Source: Alphaproteobacteria bacterium (GTDB lineage: Bacteria; Pseudomonadota; Alphaproteobacteria; Rhizobiales; Hyphomicrobiaceae). Taken from it: a stretch of 51,022 nucleotides of DNA. The notes beneath the pieces are model-generated. The model was not told the origin of the DNA. It worked only from the letters and a program-made list of their open reading frames with translations, and searched no databases. The translations under genes were made by a program, and so were the position numbers. This document shows, piece after piece, positions 36,906 through 43,909 of the stretch. The stretch covers positions 1-51,022 of the forward strand of contig JAHZKP010000036.1 of NCBI GenBank assembly GCA_022600345.1. Direction: 5' to 3'. How positions within the stretch are numbered: position 1 is the stretch's first letter; each line of letters starts with the position of its first letter.

Positions 36906-37694
36906 TCAGTGAGCCAATATCTGGGCAAGAAACTCCTGCGTCCGTGGCGAGTCGGGGGACGAGAAGAACTTCGCGGGCGCCGCCGCCTCGATAATGTCAC
37001 CACCATCCATGAAAATTACCCGGTCGGCCACGGCCTTGGCAAACCCCATCTCATGGGTCACGCAGATCATTGTCATCCCCTGATGGGCAAGCTCAATCAT
37101 CACATCGAGAACTTCTTTCACCATCTCCGGGTCGAGTGCCGAGGTCGGCTCATCGAACAGCATAATTTTCGGGTTCATGCAAAGCGCCCTCGCAATCGCC
37201 ACCCGCTGCTGCTGCCCACCAGAAAGCTGCCCTGGAAACTTCGCTGCCTGTTCTGGTATGCGAACCCGCTCCAAATACTCCATCGCCAACCGTTCGGCAT
37301 CAGTGCGTGGCACCTTGCGCACCCATTGCGGGGCTAGGCAGAGGTTATCGAGTACACTCAAATGTGGAAACAGATTGAAGCTCTGAAACACCATGCCGAC
37401 TTCGGAGCGAATTTTGTCAATTTGCCGCAAGTCGTCGGTCAGTTCATTGCCATCGACCACGATGCGGCCATTTTGATGCCGCTCCAGCCGATTGATGCAC
37501 CGGATCAGCGTCGACTTGCCCGATCCTGATGGTCCGCACACAACGATGCGTTCACCCCGCGCAACGCGCAGGTTGATGTCCTTGAGAACGTGAAAATTCC
37601 CAAACCATTTATCGACGCCCGACATCTCGATTGCCGCCGGACTTCCGGTTTCAGCATCTTGCACGGCTTCACCGCTCATGGTGGTTTGCGCCAT
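36906..37694 (-). CDS. aapP: amino-acid ABC transporter ATPase AapP
   Basis: This cytoplasmic ATPase energises the Aap importer. The protein has [18 protein letters not shown], Walker [26 protein letters not shown], signature [15 protein letters not shown], Walker [15 protein letters not shown] and the His switch in [17 protein letters not shown] place the start at the ATG at 37694, giving 262 residues; an ATG five codons later is possible. The frame back to 37787 lacks homology. The gene precedes aapJ on the minus strand, so the order is P-J-Q-M; in Rhizobium the ATPase gene comes last (J-Q-M-P). Confidence 0.93.
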   Translation of the reverse strand: MAQTTMSGEAVQDAETGSPAAIEMSGVDKWFGNFHVLKDINLRVARGERIVVCGPSGSGKSTLIRCINRLERHQNGRIVVDGNELTDDLRQIDKIRSEVGMVFQSFNLFPHLSVLDNLCLAPQWVRKVPRTDAERLAMEYLERVRIPEQAAKFPGQLSGGQQQRVAIARALCMNPKIMLFDEPTSALDPEMVKEVLDVMIELAHQGMTMICVTHEMGFAKAVADRVIFMDGGDIIEAAAPAKFFSSPDSPRTQEFLAQILAH

Positions 37695-37883
37695 CGCTTG
37701 ATCTTGACCCTCCCGCTCGCAAGTTGCTGAAAATAGCGCGTTGCCATCTCCCGATCGGCATTTTTTCCGATTCCCGGCCGGTGACAATTCGAACCGCTAC
37801 CGCCTCCAGCGACAAACTAAACCAACACCGACAAACTGGAAACGAGACAGTCCTCCCGATTTCTACAGGAAAGCCCGCCCTTC

Positions 37884-38468
37884 TTACAGGCTGCGCGCCA
37901 ACATCACCACCTCGCCGCCGCGCCACGGCAAACGCTTAACCGCTTCAAAGCCGTTGCGCTGATAGAAGATGACGTTACGCTGATCGACCCCGGTCACGAG
38001 ATGCACGCCGTCAATTCCAGCATGGCGCAGATCTTCCACGTAGCGCGCGACGAGCCTTGCCCCAACCCCGGCGCCTCTCAGGCCCTCAGCAACGTTGACA
38101 TGCAGATGCGCCGGATAGAGCAGCGTCTGATCCGCCAGGTCCTTGAAATATGCAATGTCCGAAAACCTTGGCACCCGGGCCGGATCATCGGTACAGCCGG
38201 CGAGGTAGCCGATCAGCCGACCGCCCTGCACGGCAACATAAAACCAATCCGAATAATGCTCCAGATAACGGCCCAGCCAGCGGGTATGGAATTCAGCTTG
38301 CGTGGCTTCATCGGCAAACGACTTCGTCCCGCTCGACGCGTAGAAAATATCATCCAGTTGCCGAGAGAAATCGGAAACAACCGGCATGTCCGCCAGGCGG
38401 CAGACTGCGACCGGATCTTGCCCCGGCCCGCCTGCAGCGCCGCCTGCCTGCCGTGGATTGCCAGCCAT
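37884..38468 (-). CDS. GNAT-family N-acetyltransferase
   Basis: The 194-residue protein has the GNAT motif A pattern LHVNVAEGLRGAGVGARLVARYVEDLRHAGIDGVHLVTGVDQRNVIFYQRNGFEAVKRL: the Q/RxxGxG/A acetyl-CoA loop is LRGAGVGA, and the C-terminal NVIFYQRNGF is motif B. The N-terminal part has FADEATQAEFHTRWLGRYLEHYSDWFYVAVQGGRLIGYLAG, another GNAT feature. The acceptor is unknown. The ATG at 38468 is preceded by GAGGTGCGAAGCGAC. It lies upstream of the Aap genes on the same strand but is separated from aapP by ~190 bases, so co-transcription is uncertain. Confidence 0.9.
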   Translation of the reverse strand: MAGNPRQAGGAAGGPGQDPVAVCRLADMPVVSDFSRQLDDIFYASSGTKSFADEATQAEFHTRWLGRYLEHYSDWFYVAVQGGRLIGYLAGCTDDPARVPRFSDIAYFKDLADQTLLYPAHLHVNVAEGLRGAGVGARLVARYVEDLRHAGIDGVHLVTGVDQRNVIFYQRNGFEAVKRLPWRGGEVVMLARSL

Positions 38469-38588
38469 AGTCGCTTCGCACCTCTTGAGGCTCCAGAGCT
38501 AACGTCTGGAATGGAGATTTGCGCTCCGGCCGCACGCACGCCCTATGAGAAAGGCCCGCCAAGTTCTCAAGTTATGGACGAGATTGCA

Positions 38589-38999
38589 TCACAGTTTAGG
38601 CGAAACATGTGGCCTGGACACCAGTTGGGCCCGGAATTCGTCAGGCAGATCGTTTGGCACATACACAGGCGATGCCGTGCCGCCATTCGGCTTCAATGCT
38701 GAAAATCGCCCATAATTGGGGCTGAACGGCTCGGTTGGGTCATCGACAACCTTCCGACGATGTAACGGCGGGGGAATTTGCGCCTCGATACCATCGTCCT
38801 CGACTTCAACGCGATGCTGCTGGCGATAACCGGCAACCTGCGGAGCCGGCTGATAGATCCGGGCGTGCGGTTGATGAGACGAATTCTTGGCGCACCCGGC
38901 TAAACCAGACCCCAGCAGAACCGCTGCAAAGGGCAGCACCGAATACAAAGACCTCGCCGGCTTGGCGCCGGCAAACACGGGCAACTTGAACACGAACAA
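38589..38999 (-). CDS. putative lipoprotein, unknown function
   Basis: The 136-residue protein has a signal peptide ending in the lipobox LAGC (Cys36), so the mature protein is probably lipid-anchored. The mature part is hydrophilic and Pro/His/Arg-rich (PHARIYQPAPQVAGYRQQHRVEVEDDG, PPPLHRRKVVDDPTEPFSPNYGRF), looks mostly disordered, and matches no family I know. The start ATG at 38999 is preceded by CTAGGAGCG. It is divergent from the tandem secreted-peptide genes, with ~600 bases of non-coding DNA between. A functional link with those genes cannot be claimed from this alone. Confidence 0.7.
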   Translation of the reverse strand: MFVFKLPVFAGAKPARSLYSVLPFAAVLLGSGLAGCAKNSSHQPHARIYQPAPQVAGYRQQHRVEVEDDGIEAQIPPPLHRRKVVDDPTEPFSPNYGRFSALKPNGGTASPVYVPNDLPDEFRAQLVSRPHVSPKL

Positions 39000-39615
39000 C
39001 GCTCCTAGGACGCCAACAACTCTACCCCCTCAGCCAACCACAACAGCCGTTAAGAACGTCCTAATCCCCGTTTCAAATTCGCTCAGCCATTCCAAAATCC
39101 CCAACTCGCGCCCAACGGCCCGTGTCCAATACGCCGTCTCCATCAAGCGGCTGCGAAAAAACATCACACCCTTTCACGGGATTTGCCTTCCGTGTTCACG
39201 CGAATGCGAGGTGACGTTCCAAAACCGTCAAGCGCCCGTCAAGTTGGCGTGAGTGAGCCCTGCATTTTCACCCCGGCCACCCTGAGAAATTTGCCAATCC
39301 ACGCCGCTGAATACCGACTCACCCGGCCCGGCCGCTCCAAAAGCAGCGCCTCGAACACAGTCGCAAGTCATTGTTTTTGCGCAAAATAACAAAACCACGA
39401 CCGCCATAGCAGGTACGTCTCAACACTCGCTCCAACCAACATCACCAAGCTCTCTCATCCACGTGAGACCGCCTTACCGCTATGTGAATTCCATTTCTCC
39501 TAATCGGGGCCTAACTTCATCGGTGTCGGACGAACAACACAGACGAACAAAACAAAAAATAAAAACAAGAACACAAACCTTGAAACTTCAGTCGAGCAAT
39601 CAACGGAGAAACACA
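39000..39615. other. long non-coding upstream region of the secreted-peptide genes
   Basis: These 616 bases hold no supportable gene. Notable are TTTTTGCGCAAAA, a short palindrome near 39374-39386, and an A-rich leader (about 39530-39600) just before the first peptide gene that is poor in G and could be a well-translated 5' UTR. The peptide promoter should be here, but I cannot place convincing hexamers. A frame open from 39463 into the first peptide gene is an N-terminal run-on, not part of the protein. Confidence 0.45.
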
Positions 39616-39840
39616 ATGAAAACGATTTTGAGCATTTTCGCAGCCGCAACCTTGCTTGCCACCGCCACCGCCGCACAGGCCGATTACGCTTCGGACTTCT
39701 TCGAACAGCAGCAGCTTTACGGAGAAAACCTCGCTACCGACTTTTTTGCTGAACAGGAGCTTTACGGCGAGAACGTCTCCGACATCTTCATTGAGCAGCA
39801 GCTCTACGGCGAAAATACCGATAGCACGGTCAACCGCTAA
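39616..39840 (+). CDS. small secreted repeat protein A (three 12-residue repeats)
   Basis: The 74-residue protein has a signal peptide MKTILSIFAAATLLATATAA with a likely cleavage after AQA (residue ~22). The mature ~52 residues consist almost entirely of three copies of one 12-residue unit: DFFEQQQLYGEN, DFFAEQELYGEN and DIFIEQQLYGEN, joined by LAT and VS, with a short tail TDSTVNR. The consensus is D-[FI]-F-x-x-Q-x-L-Y-G-E-N. The mature protein is acidic and has no cysteine. GGAG lies nine bases before the ATG. Two related genes follow on the same strand at 60- and 62-base gaps. I recognise no named family. A structural, adhesive, amyloid-like or cleaved-peptide role are all possible, none proven. 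Confidence 0.85.
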   Translation: MKTILSIFAAATLLATATAAQADYASDFFEQQQLYGENLATDFFAEQELYGENVSDIFIEQQLYGENTDSTVNR

Positions 39841-39900
39841 ACAACCGAGCACTCAAACAAACGAAAAACACGACAACGCAAGAAAAAAGGAATTGGGAAA

Positions 39901-40125
39901 ATGAAAACGTTTTTTAGCATCATCGCAGCCGCAGCATTGGTCGCCAGCGCCACCGCCGCACAGGCCGACTACGCTTCAGACTTCTTCGAGCAACAGCATC
40001 TGTATGGCGAAAACGTCGCCACCGATATATTCGCTGAACAGCAGCTTTACGGCGAGAACGTCTCCGACATTTTTATCGAGCAGCAGCTTTACGGCGAAAA
40101 TACCAACAGCAGCGTAAACCGCTAA
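39901..40125 (+). CDS. small secreted repeat protein B (paralog of A)
   Basis: This is also 74 residues, with a nearly identical layout: signal peptide MKTFFSIIAAAALVASATAAQA, then units DFFEQQHLYGEN, DIFAEQQLYGEN and DIFIEQQLYGEN with linkers VAT and VS, and tail TNSSVNR. It differs from A mainly in the signal peptide, one unit and the tail, so the pair looks like a fairly recent gene duplication that has kept the protein sequence while third positions changed. The ribosome site region AAAAAAGGAATTGGGAAA is almost the same as that before gene C. The 60-base gap from A contains no terminator, so A, B and C are likely one transcript. Confidence 0.85.
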   Translation: MKTFFSIIAAAALVASATAAQADYASDFFEQQHLYGENVATDIFAEQQLYGENVSDIFIEQQLYGENTNSSVNR

Positions 40126-40187
40126 TCGCTCCAAGAACTTCCTGAAGACAAAAAGTCTGACAACCCTGAAAAAAAGGAATTAGAAAA

Positions 40188-40373
40188 ATGAAAACGATCA
40201 TGAGCATCTTTGCAGCCGCCGCCATTCTGGCTTCCGTTTCAACCGCACAGGCCACCGGCGTCGAGGACTACTTTGACACCGTCCACGAAACTGGCGCTAA
40301 CATCGATAACGATGCCATCCGTTCCGGTCAGACCCTCCACCCCGATGGTTTCTTCGGTGCCGACGATAATTGA
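40188..40373 (+). CDS. small secreted protein C with one degenerate repeat unit
   Basis: The 61-residue protein has the same type of signal peptide (MKTIMSIFAAAAILASVSTA, cleavage after AQA) and the same leader AAAAAAGGAATTAGAAAA before its ATG as gene B. The mature 39 residues begin TGVEDYFDTVHETGANIDND. DYFDTVHETGAN lines up without gaps with the 12-residue unit of A and B at the D, aromatic-F, G and N positions. After that the sequence is different (AIRSGQTLHPDGFFGADDN). So C appears to be a diverged family member with a single unit. A terminator-like hairpin follows 45 bases after its stop. Confidence 0.75.
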   Translation: MKTIMSIFAAAAILASVSTAQATGVEDYFDTVHETGANIDNDAIRSGQTLHPDGFFGADDN

Positions 40374-40418
40374 AGAATCGAACAAGAATGAAGACAATTG
40401 AAATTCCAAAGCCACAGC

Positions 40419-40460
40419 GGGAGAAGGGCATCCGTCCTTCTCCCATTACTCTGTTGTTTT
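40419..40460 (+). terminator. intrinsic terminator-like hairpin after the secreted-peptide genes
   Basis: GGGAGAAGG (40419-40427) pairs perfectly with CCTTCTCCC (40436-40444) around an 8-base loop, followed by a T-rich but interrupted stretch (ATTACTCTGTTGTTTTA). It marks the probable end of the three-gene transcript. Confidence 0.7.
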
Positions 40461-40671
40461 ACCTGCTGATGGAGAGCCACACCGCATGATTTTGCAGTGC
40501 AGGGTGTGCAGCGCAGTACTCACCAGAACATTGAACAACCCACTGCGGTCAATTGCTGCCAATCGAACTATTTAGACTAAGTTATTCATGACTGTGTCAG
40601 CATTCTCCCGTTACGATACAAAGGCCGGAAGCGCGCGCTTCGCACGATACCGGTCAGTCAAGGAGATGAAC

Positions 40672-40941
40672 ATGGCAACTTCAGATTTCCAACGCGCACT
40701 CGAGGGCTATTCGCTAACAACCGCCGAAATACTGTACCGAATGCCCGACCACCGTTCGCTAATTCAAACCTACGTCTGGCAGGATTACGACCTGCACCCC
40801 CGCTTTCCAAAACTCCGCGACTTCCTGGATTTCTGGGAAGCCCACCTGGAAGGCCCGCTTTATAAAGTCACCGTCTGCCACCGCGAATTGATATCGCCTT
40901 CTGAGGTCCGCTTAATCGATGGCGATTACCGCCTCAATTAG
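40672..40941 (+). CDS. usg: Usg family protein
   Basis: The 89-residue protein matches the small alphaproteobacterial Usg-like family: LEGYSLTTAEILYRMPDHRSLIQTYVWQDYDLHPRFPKLRDFLDFWEAHLEGPLYKVTVCHRELISPSEVR. These proteins are named after a gene next to a tryptophan-pathway gene in some species; their function is unknown. I choose the ATG at 40672 because AAGGAG lies eight bases upstream; the frame is open back to 40588 without conserved residues. Its last 8 bases overlap the end of the convergent membrane protein gene. Confidence 0.9.
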   Translation: MATSDFQRALEGYSLTTAEILYRMPDHRSLIQTYVWQDYDLHPRFPKLRDFLDFWEAHLEGPLYKVTVCHRELISPSEVRLIDGDYRLN

Positions 40942-41293
40942 ACCCCCGGCGCCTCCCACGGTCCAAGACGATAAGAATGGCAAAAACCGCCACAGCAAAA
41001 ATAAGTGCATCGGCCATAAACAACCCGGCGTAAAAATCATCCTCCGGGCCAATAACGCCTTGGACGGAAATACCGCCGAAGTCATAGATGTAGCGAAACG
41101 GCCAACCCGCAGCCGGAAGTTGGTCGTAGCAATGCCCGCTCGGGTTGGCTGTCGACTTCTCGCACAAGTTCCCAACAACACCAGTATATGGCCGCTCGAC
41201 AGCAACCGTCGCAATTGCCAGGATAAATCCAATCACCAGCGACACGGCCGCATAAAGCCACAGCGGATTACGCAATCGCAAAAAATTCTCCAC
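40934..41293 (-). CDS. two-span membrane protein, unknown function
   Basis: The 119-residue protein has one membrane segment at about 11-31 (LWLYAAVSLVIGFILAIATVA) and another at about 91-109 (LFMADALIFAVAVFAILIVL). The ~55 residues between are probably periplasmic and have two cysteines (GNLCEKSTANPSGHCYDQLP). The ends are basic (RLRNP, DRGRRRGSN), placing them in the cytoplasm. The ATG at 41293 lies within the end of the DUF1285 gene (26-base overlap), so it is translationally coupled to that gene. It overlaps the end of usg on the other strand by 8 bases. I recognise no family. Confidence 0.72.
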   Translation of the reverse strand: MENFLRLRNPLWLYAAVSLVIGFILAIATVAVERPYTGVVGNLCEKSTANPSGHCYDQLPAAGWPFRYIYDFGGISVQGVIGPEDDFYAGLFMADALIFAVAVFAILIVLDRGRRRGSN

Positions 41294-41819
41294 CGCTCCA
41301 AATGCCGGCGCGGTCTTCGTATTCGACCGCGAGTTGCAACAAATCGTAGGTTGTCGAGCGCACCACCAGCGCTTCCAGCCTTCCGCGCACCGCTACGTAG
41401 GGCTTTACTCCCCCGCCTGTCTCCATTTCAAAACGCAATCGCGCATCGCGGCCACACGCCACCACGTCATCCACATTCGTTCGAAAAATAAGCTGCTGGC
41501 CTTCACCGTGACCTCGAACCTCCATTTCAACGGCCAGGAACGGTGCATCCTCCACCGTCACGTCAACTTTCTCCGCAGGGGTCACCAGAAAGTGGCGGCC
41601 ATCTTCATCCCGCCACAAAACACGCGCGAATAGCTTGACCAGCGCCATTCGCCCGATCGCGCTACCCTGGTAGAACCACCTGCCATCGCGCCCGATCGAT
41701 AATCCGATGTCGCCGAAATAGGGCGGAGACCACCGCTCCACTGGCGCCTGTCCAGCCGACTTGGCCGCCTTGATCAACTCCTCAAGCCCCGAGATTCTCG
41801 GACTTCCGCCCTGATCCAA
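41268..41819 (-). CDS. DUF1285 domain-containing protein
   Basis: The 183-residue soluble protein has the DUF1285 landmarks: VERWSPPYFGDIGLSIGRDGRWFYQGSAIGRMALVKLFARVLWRDEDGRHFLVTPAEKVDVTVEDAPFLAVEMEV and a later FRTNVDDVV. The family is common in Proteobacteria and commonly sits next to moxR in alphaproteobacteria; its biochemical function is unknown. The frame opens with a TTG; there is no better start nearby that keeps the conserved WSPPYFGDIGLSI part. It is divergent from moxR (155 bases between the starts) and overlaps the next membrane protein gene downstream. Confidence 0.86.
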   Translation of the reverse strand: MDQGGSPRISGLEELIKAAKSAGQAPVERWSPPYFGDIGLSIGRDGRWFYQGSAIGRMALVKLFARVLWRDEDGRHFLVTPAEKVDVTVEDAPFLAVEMEVRGHGEGQQLIFRTNVDDVVACGRDARLRFEMETGGGVKPYVAVRGRLEALVVRSTTYDLLQLAVEYEDRAGIWSGGEFFAIA

Positions 41820-41974
41820 ACCATCACCGCCTATCGTAAACCTTCAGCTATCAGGCCACCGTCATGCCGCCTCTTAACGAACATTCACTTGACCGCCGCC
41901 CCACCGCCCGTGATCGTACTGCCGACAATAACAACCGTCTTTCGAAAATTGCCTGTTAAGGGAACGCTGTACGC

Positions 41975-42973
41975 ATGAGCACTTTGATTGAAACGGAAAA
42001 CACCATCGTTCCACGCCTGGAGGCCGCCGCCGATCGCGTAAAATCAGCCCACGGCAGCGCCGCGACCGTCATATTCGGCCAGGATGAAGTCATTGAACAG
42101 GCGCTAATCACGATCCTTTCGGGCGGTCACGCATTGTTGATCGGTGTTCCCGGCCTGGCGAAAACCCTGCTGGTGGAAACACTGGGAAGAGTTCTGGGGC
42201 TGGACGCCAAGCGCGTTCAGTTCACTCCCGACCTGATGCCCTCCGATATCATCGGCTCGGAAGTCCTCGACGAGATCCCAGGCCAACAACGTTCGTTCCG
42301 GTTCATCAAGGGACCGGTGTTCACCCAGCTCCTGATGGCCGATGAAATCAACCGCGCCTCACCCAAGACGCAATCGGCCCTGCTCCAGGCCATGCAGGAA
42401 CACCACGTCTCGGTTGCCGGCGTTCGCCACGACATTCCAGCACCGTTCCACGTTCTGGCAACCCAGAACCCGCTGGAGCAGGAAGGCACCTACCCGCTTC
42501 CCGAAGCCCAACTCGACCGCTTCCTTTTGCAGATCGACGTCACCTACCCTGACCTCGACTCCGAGCGCCGCATGCTGCACGCCACCACTGGAACCGAGCA
42601 CAACGAACTGCACACCATTTTGTCGGCCGAAGAGTTGATTTCCATCCAGCACCTTGTGCGCCAGATGCCGGTTCCCGACCGCGTCGTCGAAGCCATCCTC
42701 GCCCTTGTACGCGCCGCCCGCCCCGGCACCGGCGCCAGCGAGGAGACCGATCGGCTGATCGCCTGGGGTCCAGGCCCGCGCGCCTCGCAGGCCCTGATGA
42801 TGGCCGTTCGCGCCAGATCCCTACTCGACGGTCGCCTCGCTCCCTCGATCGACGACGTCGTGGCACTCGCTCGACCGGTTCTCAAGCACCGCATGGCGCT
42901 CAACTTCACCGCTCGCGCCGAGGGCCGCGAACTCGGTACGATTATCGACCGCCTCGCAGAACAGGTGGGGTAA
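41975..42973 (+). CDS. MoxR-family AAA ATPase
   Basis: The 332-residue AAA+ ATPase has Walker A GVPGLAKTLL, the pore-loop/Walker B MADEINRASPKTQSALLQAMQEH, sensor-1 ATQNPLEQEGTYPLPEAQLDRFLLQI and a C-terminal winged part ending with HRMALNFTARAEGR. MoxR proteins act as chaperone-like remodellers with VWA-domain partners. Here the partners are evidently the DUF58, DUF4159 and VWA-type membrane proteins encoded next (gaps of 6, -4 and 53 bases). The ATG at 41975 is the first gene of a long operon transcribed rightwards. Confidence 0.96.
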   Translation: MSTLIETENTIVPRLEAAADRVKSAHGSAATVIFGQDEVIEQALITILSGGHALLIGVPGLAKTLLVETLGRVLGLDAKRVQFTPDLMPSDIIGSEVLDEIPGQQRSFRFIKGPVFTQLLMADEINRASPKTQSALLQAMQEHHVSVAGVRHDIPAPFHVLATQNPLEQEGTYPLPEAQLDRFLLQIDVTYPDLDSERRMLHATTGTEHNELHTILSAEELISIQHLVRQMPVPDRVVEAILALVRAARPGTGASEETDRLIAWGPGPRASQALMMAVRARSLLDGRLAPSIDDVVALARPVLKHRMALNFTARAEGRELGTIIDRLAEQVG

Positions 42974-42979
42974 GCGCCT

Positions 42980-43909
42980 ATGGTCGCCGACCGGCTAGAA
43001 CGGCCCGCCCGAAACTTTGCCGAAGTGGTCGAGATTGAACGCTCGGCGCACGCGCTGGCCGAACGCCTGCCCGAGTTAATGCTGGAAGCCGCGCGGATTT
43101 CCCACACGGTTACACATGGCGTCCATGGTCGTCGGCGCGCCGGTCCCGGTGAAACCTTCTGGCAATTCCGCCAATACGAACCCAACGACGCCGCAGCCCA
43201 GATCGACTGGCGCCGCACCGCTTCCTCCAACCACGTCTACATCCGCGAGCGCGAATGGGAAGCAGCCCACACCGTCTGGCTGTGGCCGGACCTGTCCGCC
43301 TCCATGCAGTTTCAAAGTACGCTCAGTCCCTCCAGCAAGCTCGACCGCGCACTGGTCATATCGCTTGCCGTCGCCGAACTGTTGGTGCGCGGTGGCGAAC
43401 GCGTTGGCCTGTTGGGCCTGACCAGCCCGACCGCCAGCCGGACGGCAACCCGCCGCCTTGCTGAAACCATAGCAACTCACGCCGATAGTCCGGCCCTGAC
43501 ATCCGGCCTGCCACCGGCCGCCCGCATCGCCCGCTTTTCCGGCGCAATCCTGATCAGCGATTTTCTCGACCCCCTCGACAAAATCGCCGAAGCCTTAAAA
43601 AAAATTGCCGGTGAGGATATAACCGGTCACCTCATCCAGGTACTCGACCCGATTGAAGAATCGCTTGGCTACGAAGGCCGCATGGAATTCATCGAGCCCG
43701 AACACGGACAGCGCTGGATCGGCGACCGCGTCGAAAGCCTGCGCGAGGAGTACCGCGAACGTCTTGAGGCTCATCGTCAGGGGCTCAGGGAAATCGCCCA
43801 TCGGCTAGGCTGGACGATGATGGTGCATCACACAGACAGACCGGCAACCGAACCCATGCTGAGCCTGATCGCGAAGCTCCAGAACGGAGGCGCAAGGAAC
43901 CAGGCATGA
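42980..43909 (+). CDS. DUF58 domain-containing protein
   Basis: The 309-residue protein has the DUF58 signature FWQFRQYEPNDAAAQIDWRRTASSNHVYIREREWEAAHTVWLWPDLSASMQF, including the D-x-S-x-S-like metal site in PDLSASM of its VWA-like fold. Later comes FSGAILISDFLDPLDKI. DUF58 proteins sit next to MoxR in most bacteria and are assumed to be its soluble substrate or adaptor. The start is 6 bases after moxR ends. The stop overlaps the next gene's ATG by 4 bases. Confidence 0.94.
   Translation: MVADRLERPARNFAEVVEIERSAHALAERLPELMLEAARISHTVTHGVHGRRRAGPGETFWQFRQYEPNDAAAQIDWRRTASSNHVYIREREWEAAHTVWLWPDLSASMQFQSTLSPSSKLDRALVISLAVAELLVRGGERVGLLGLTSPTASRTATRRLAETIATHADSPALTSGLPPAARIARFSGAILISDFLDPLDKIAEALKKIAGEDITGHLIQVLDPIEESLGYEGRMEFIEPEHGQRWIGDRVESLREEYRERLEAHRQGLREIAHRLGWTMMVHHTDRPATEPMLSLIAKLQNGGARNQA

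Noticed and set aside
39616-40125. CRISPR-like or simple tandem DNA repeat
   Set aside because: The periodicity is at the protein level (14-15 codons) with differing codons, lies within open frames with signal peptides, and has no constant repeat/spacer pattern.
39616-40373. Curli-type amyloid operon
   Set aside because: The repeat resembles curlin units only in Q/G/N/A spacing. No CsgG, CsgE or CsgF-like gene is nearby, so I keep this as a hypothesis and not a call.
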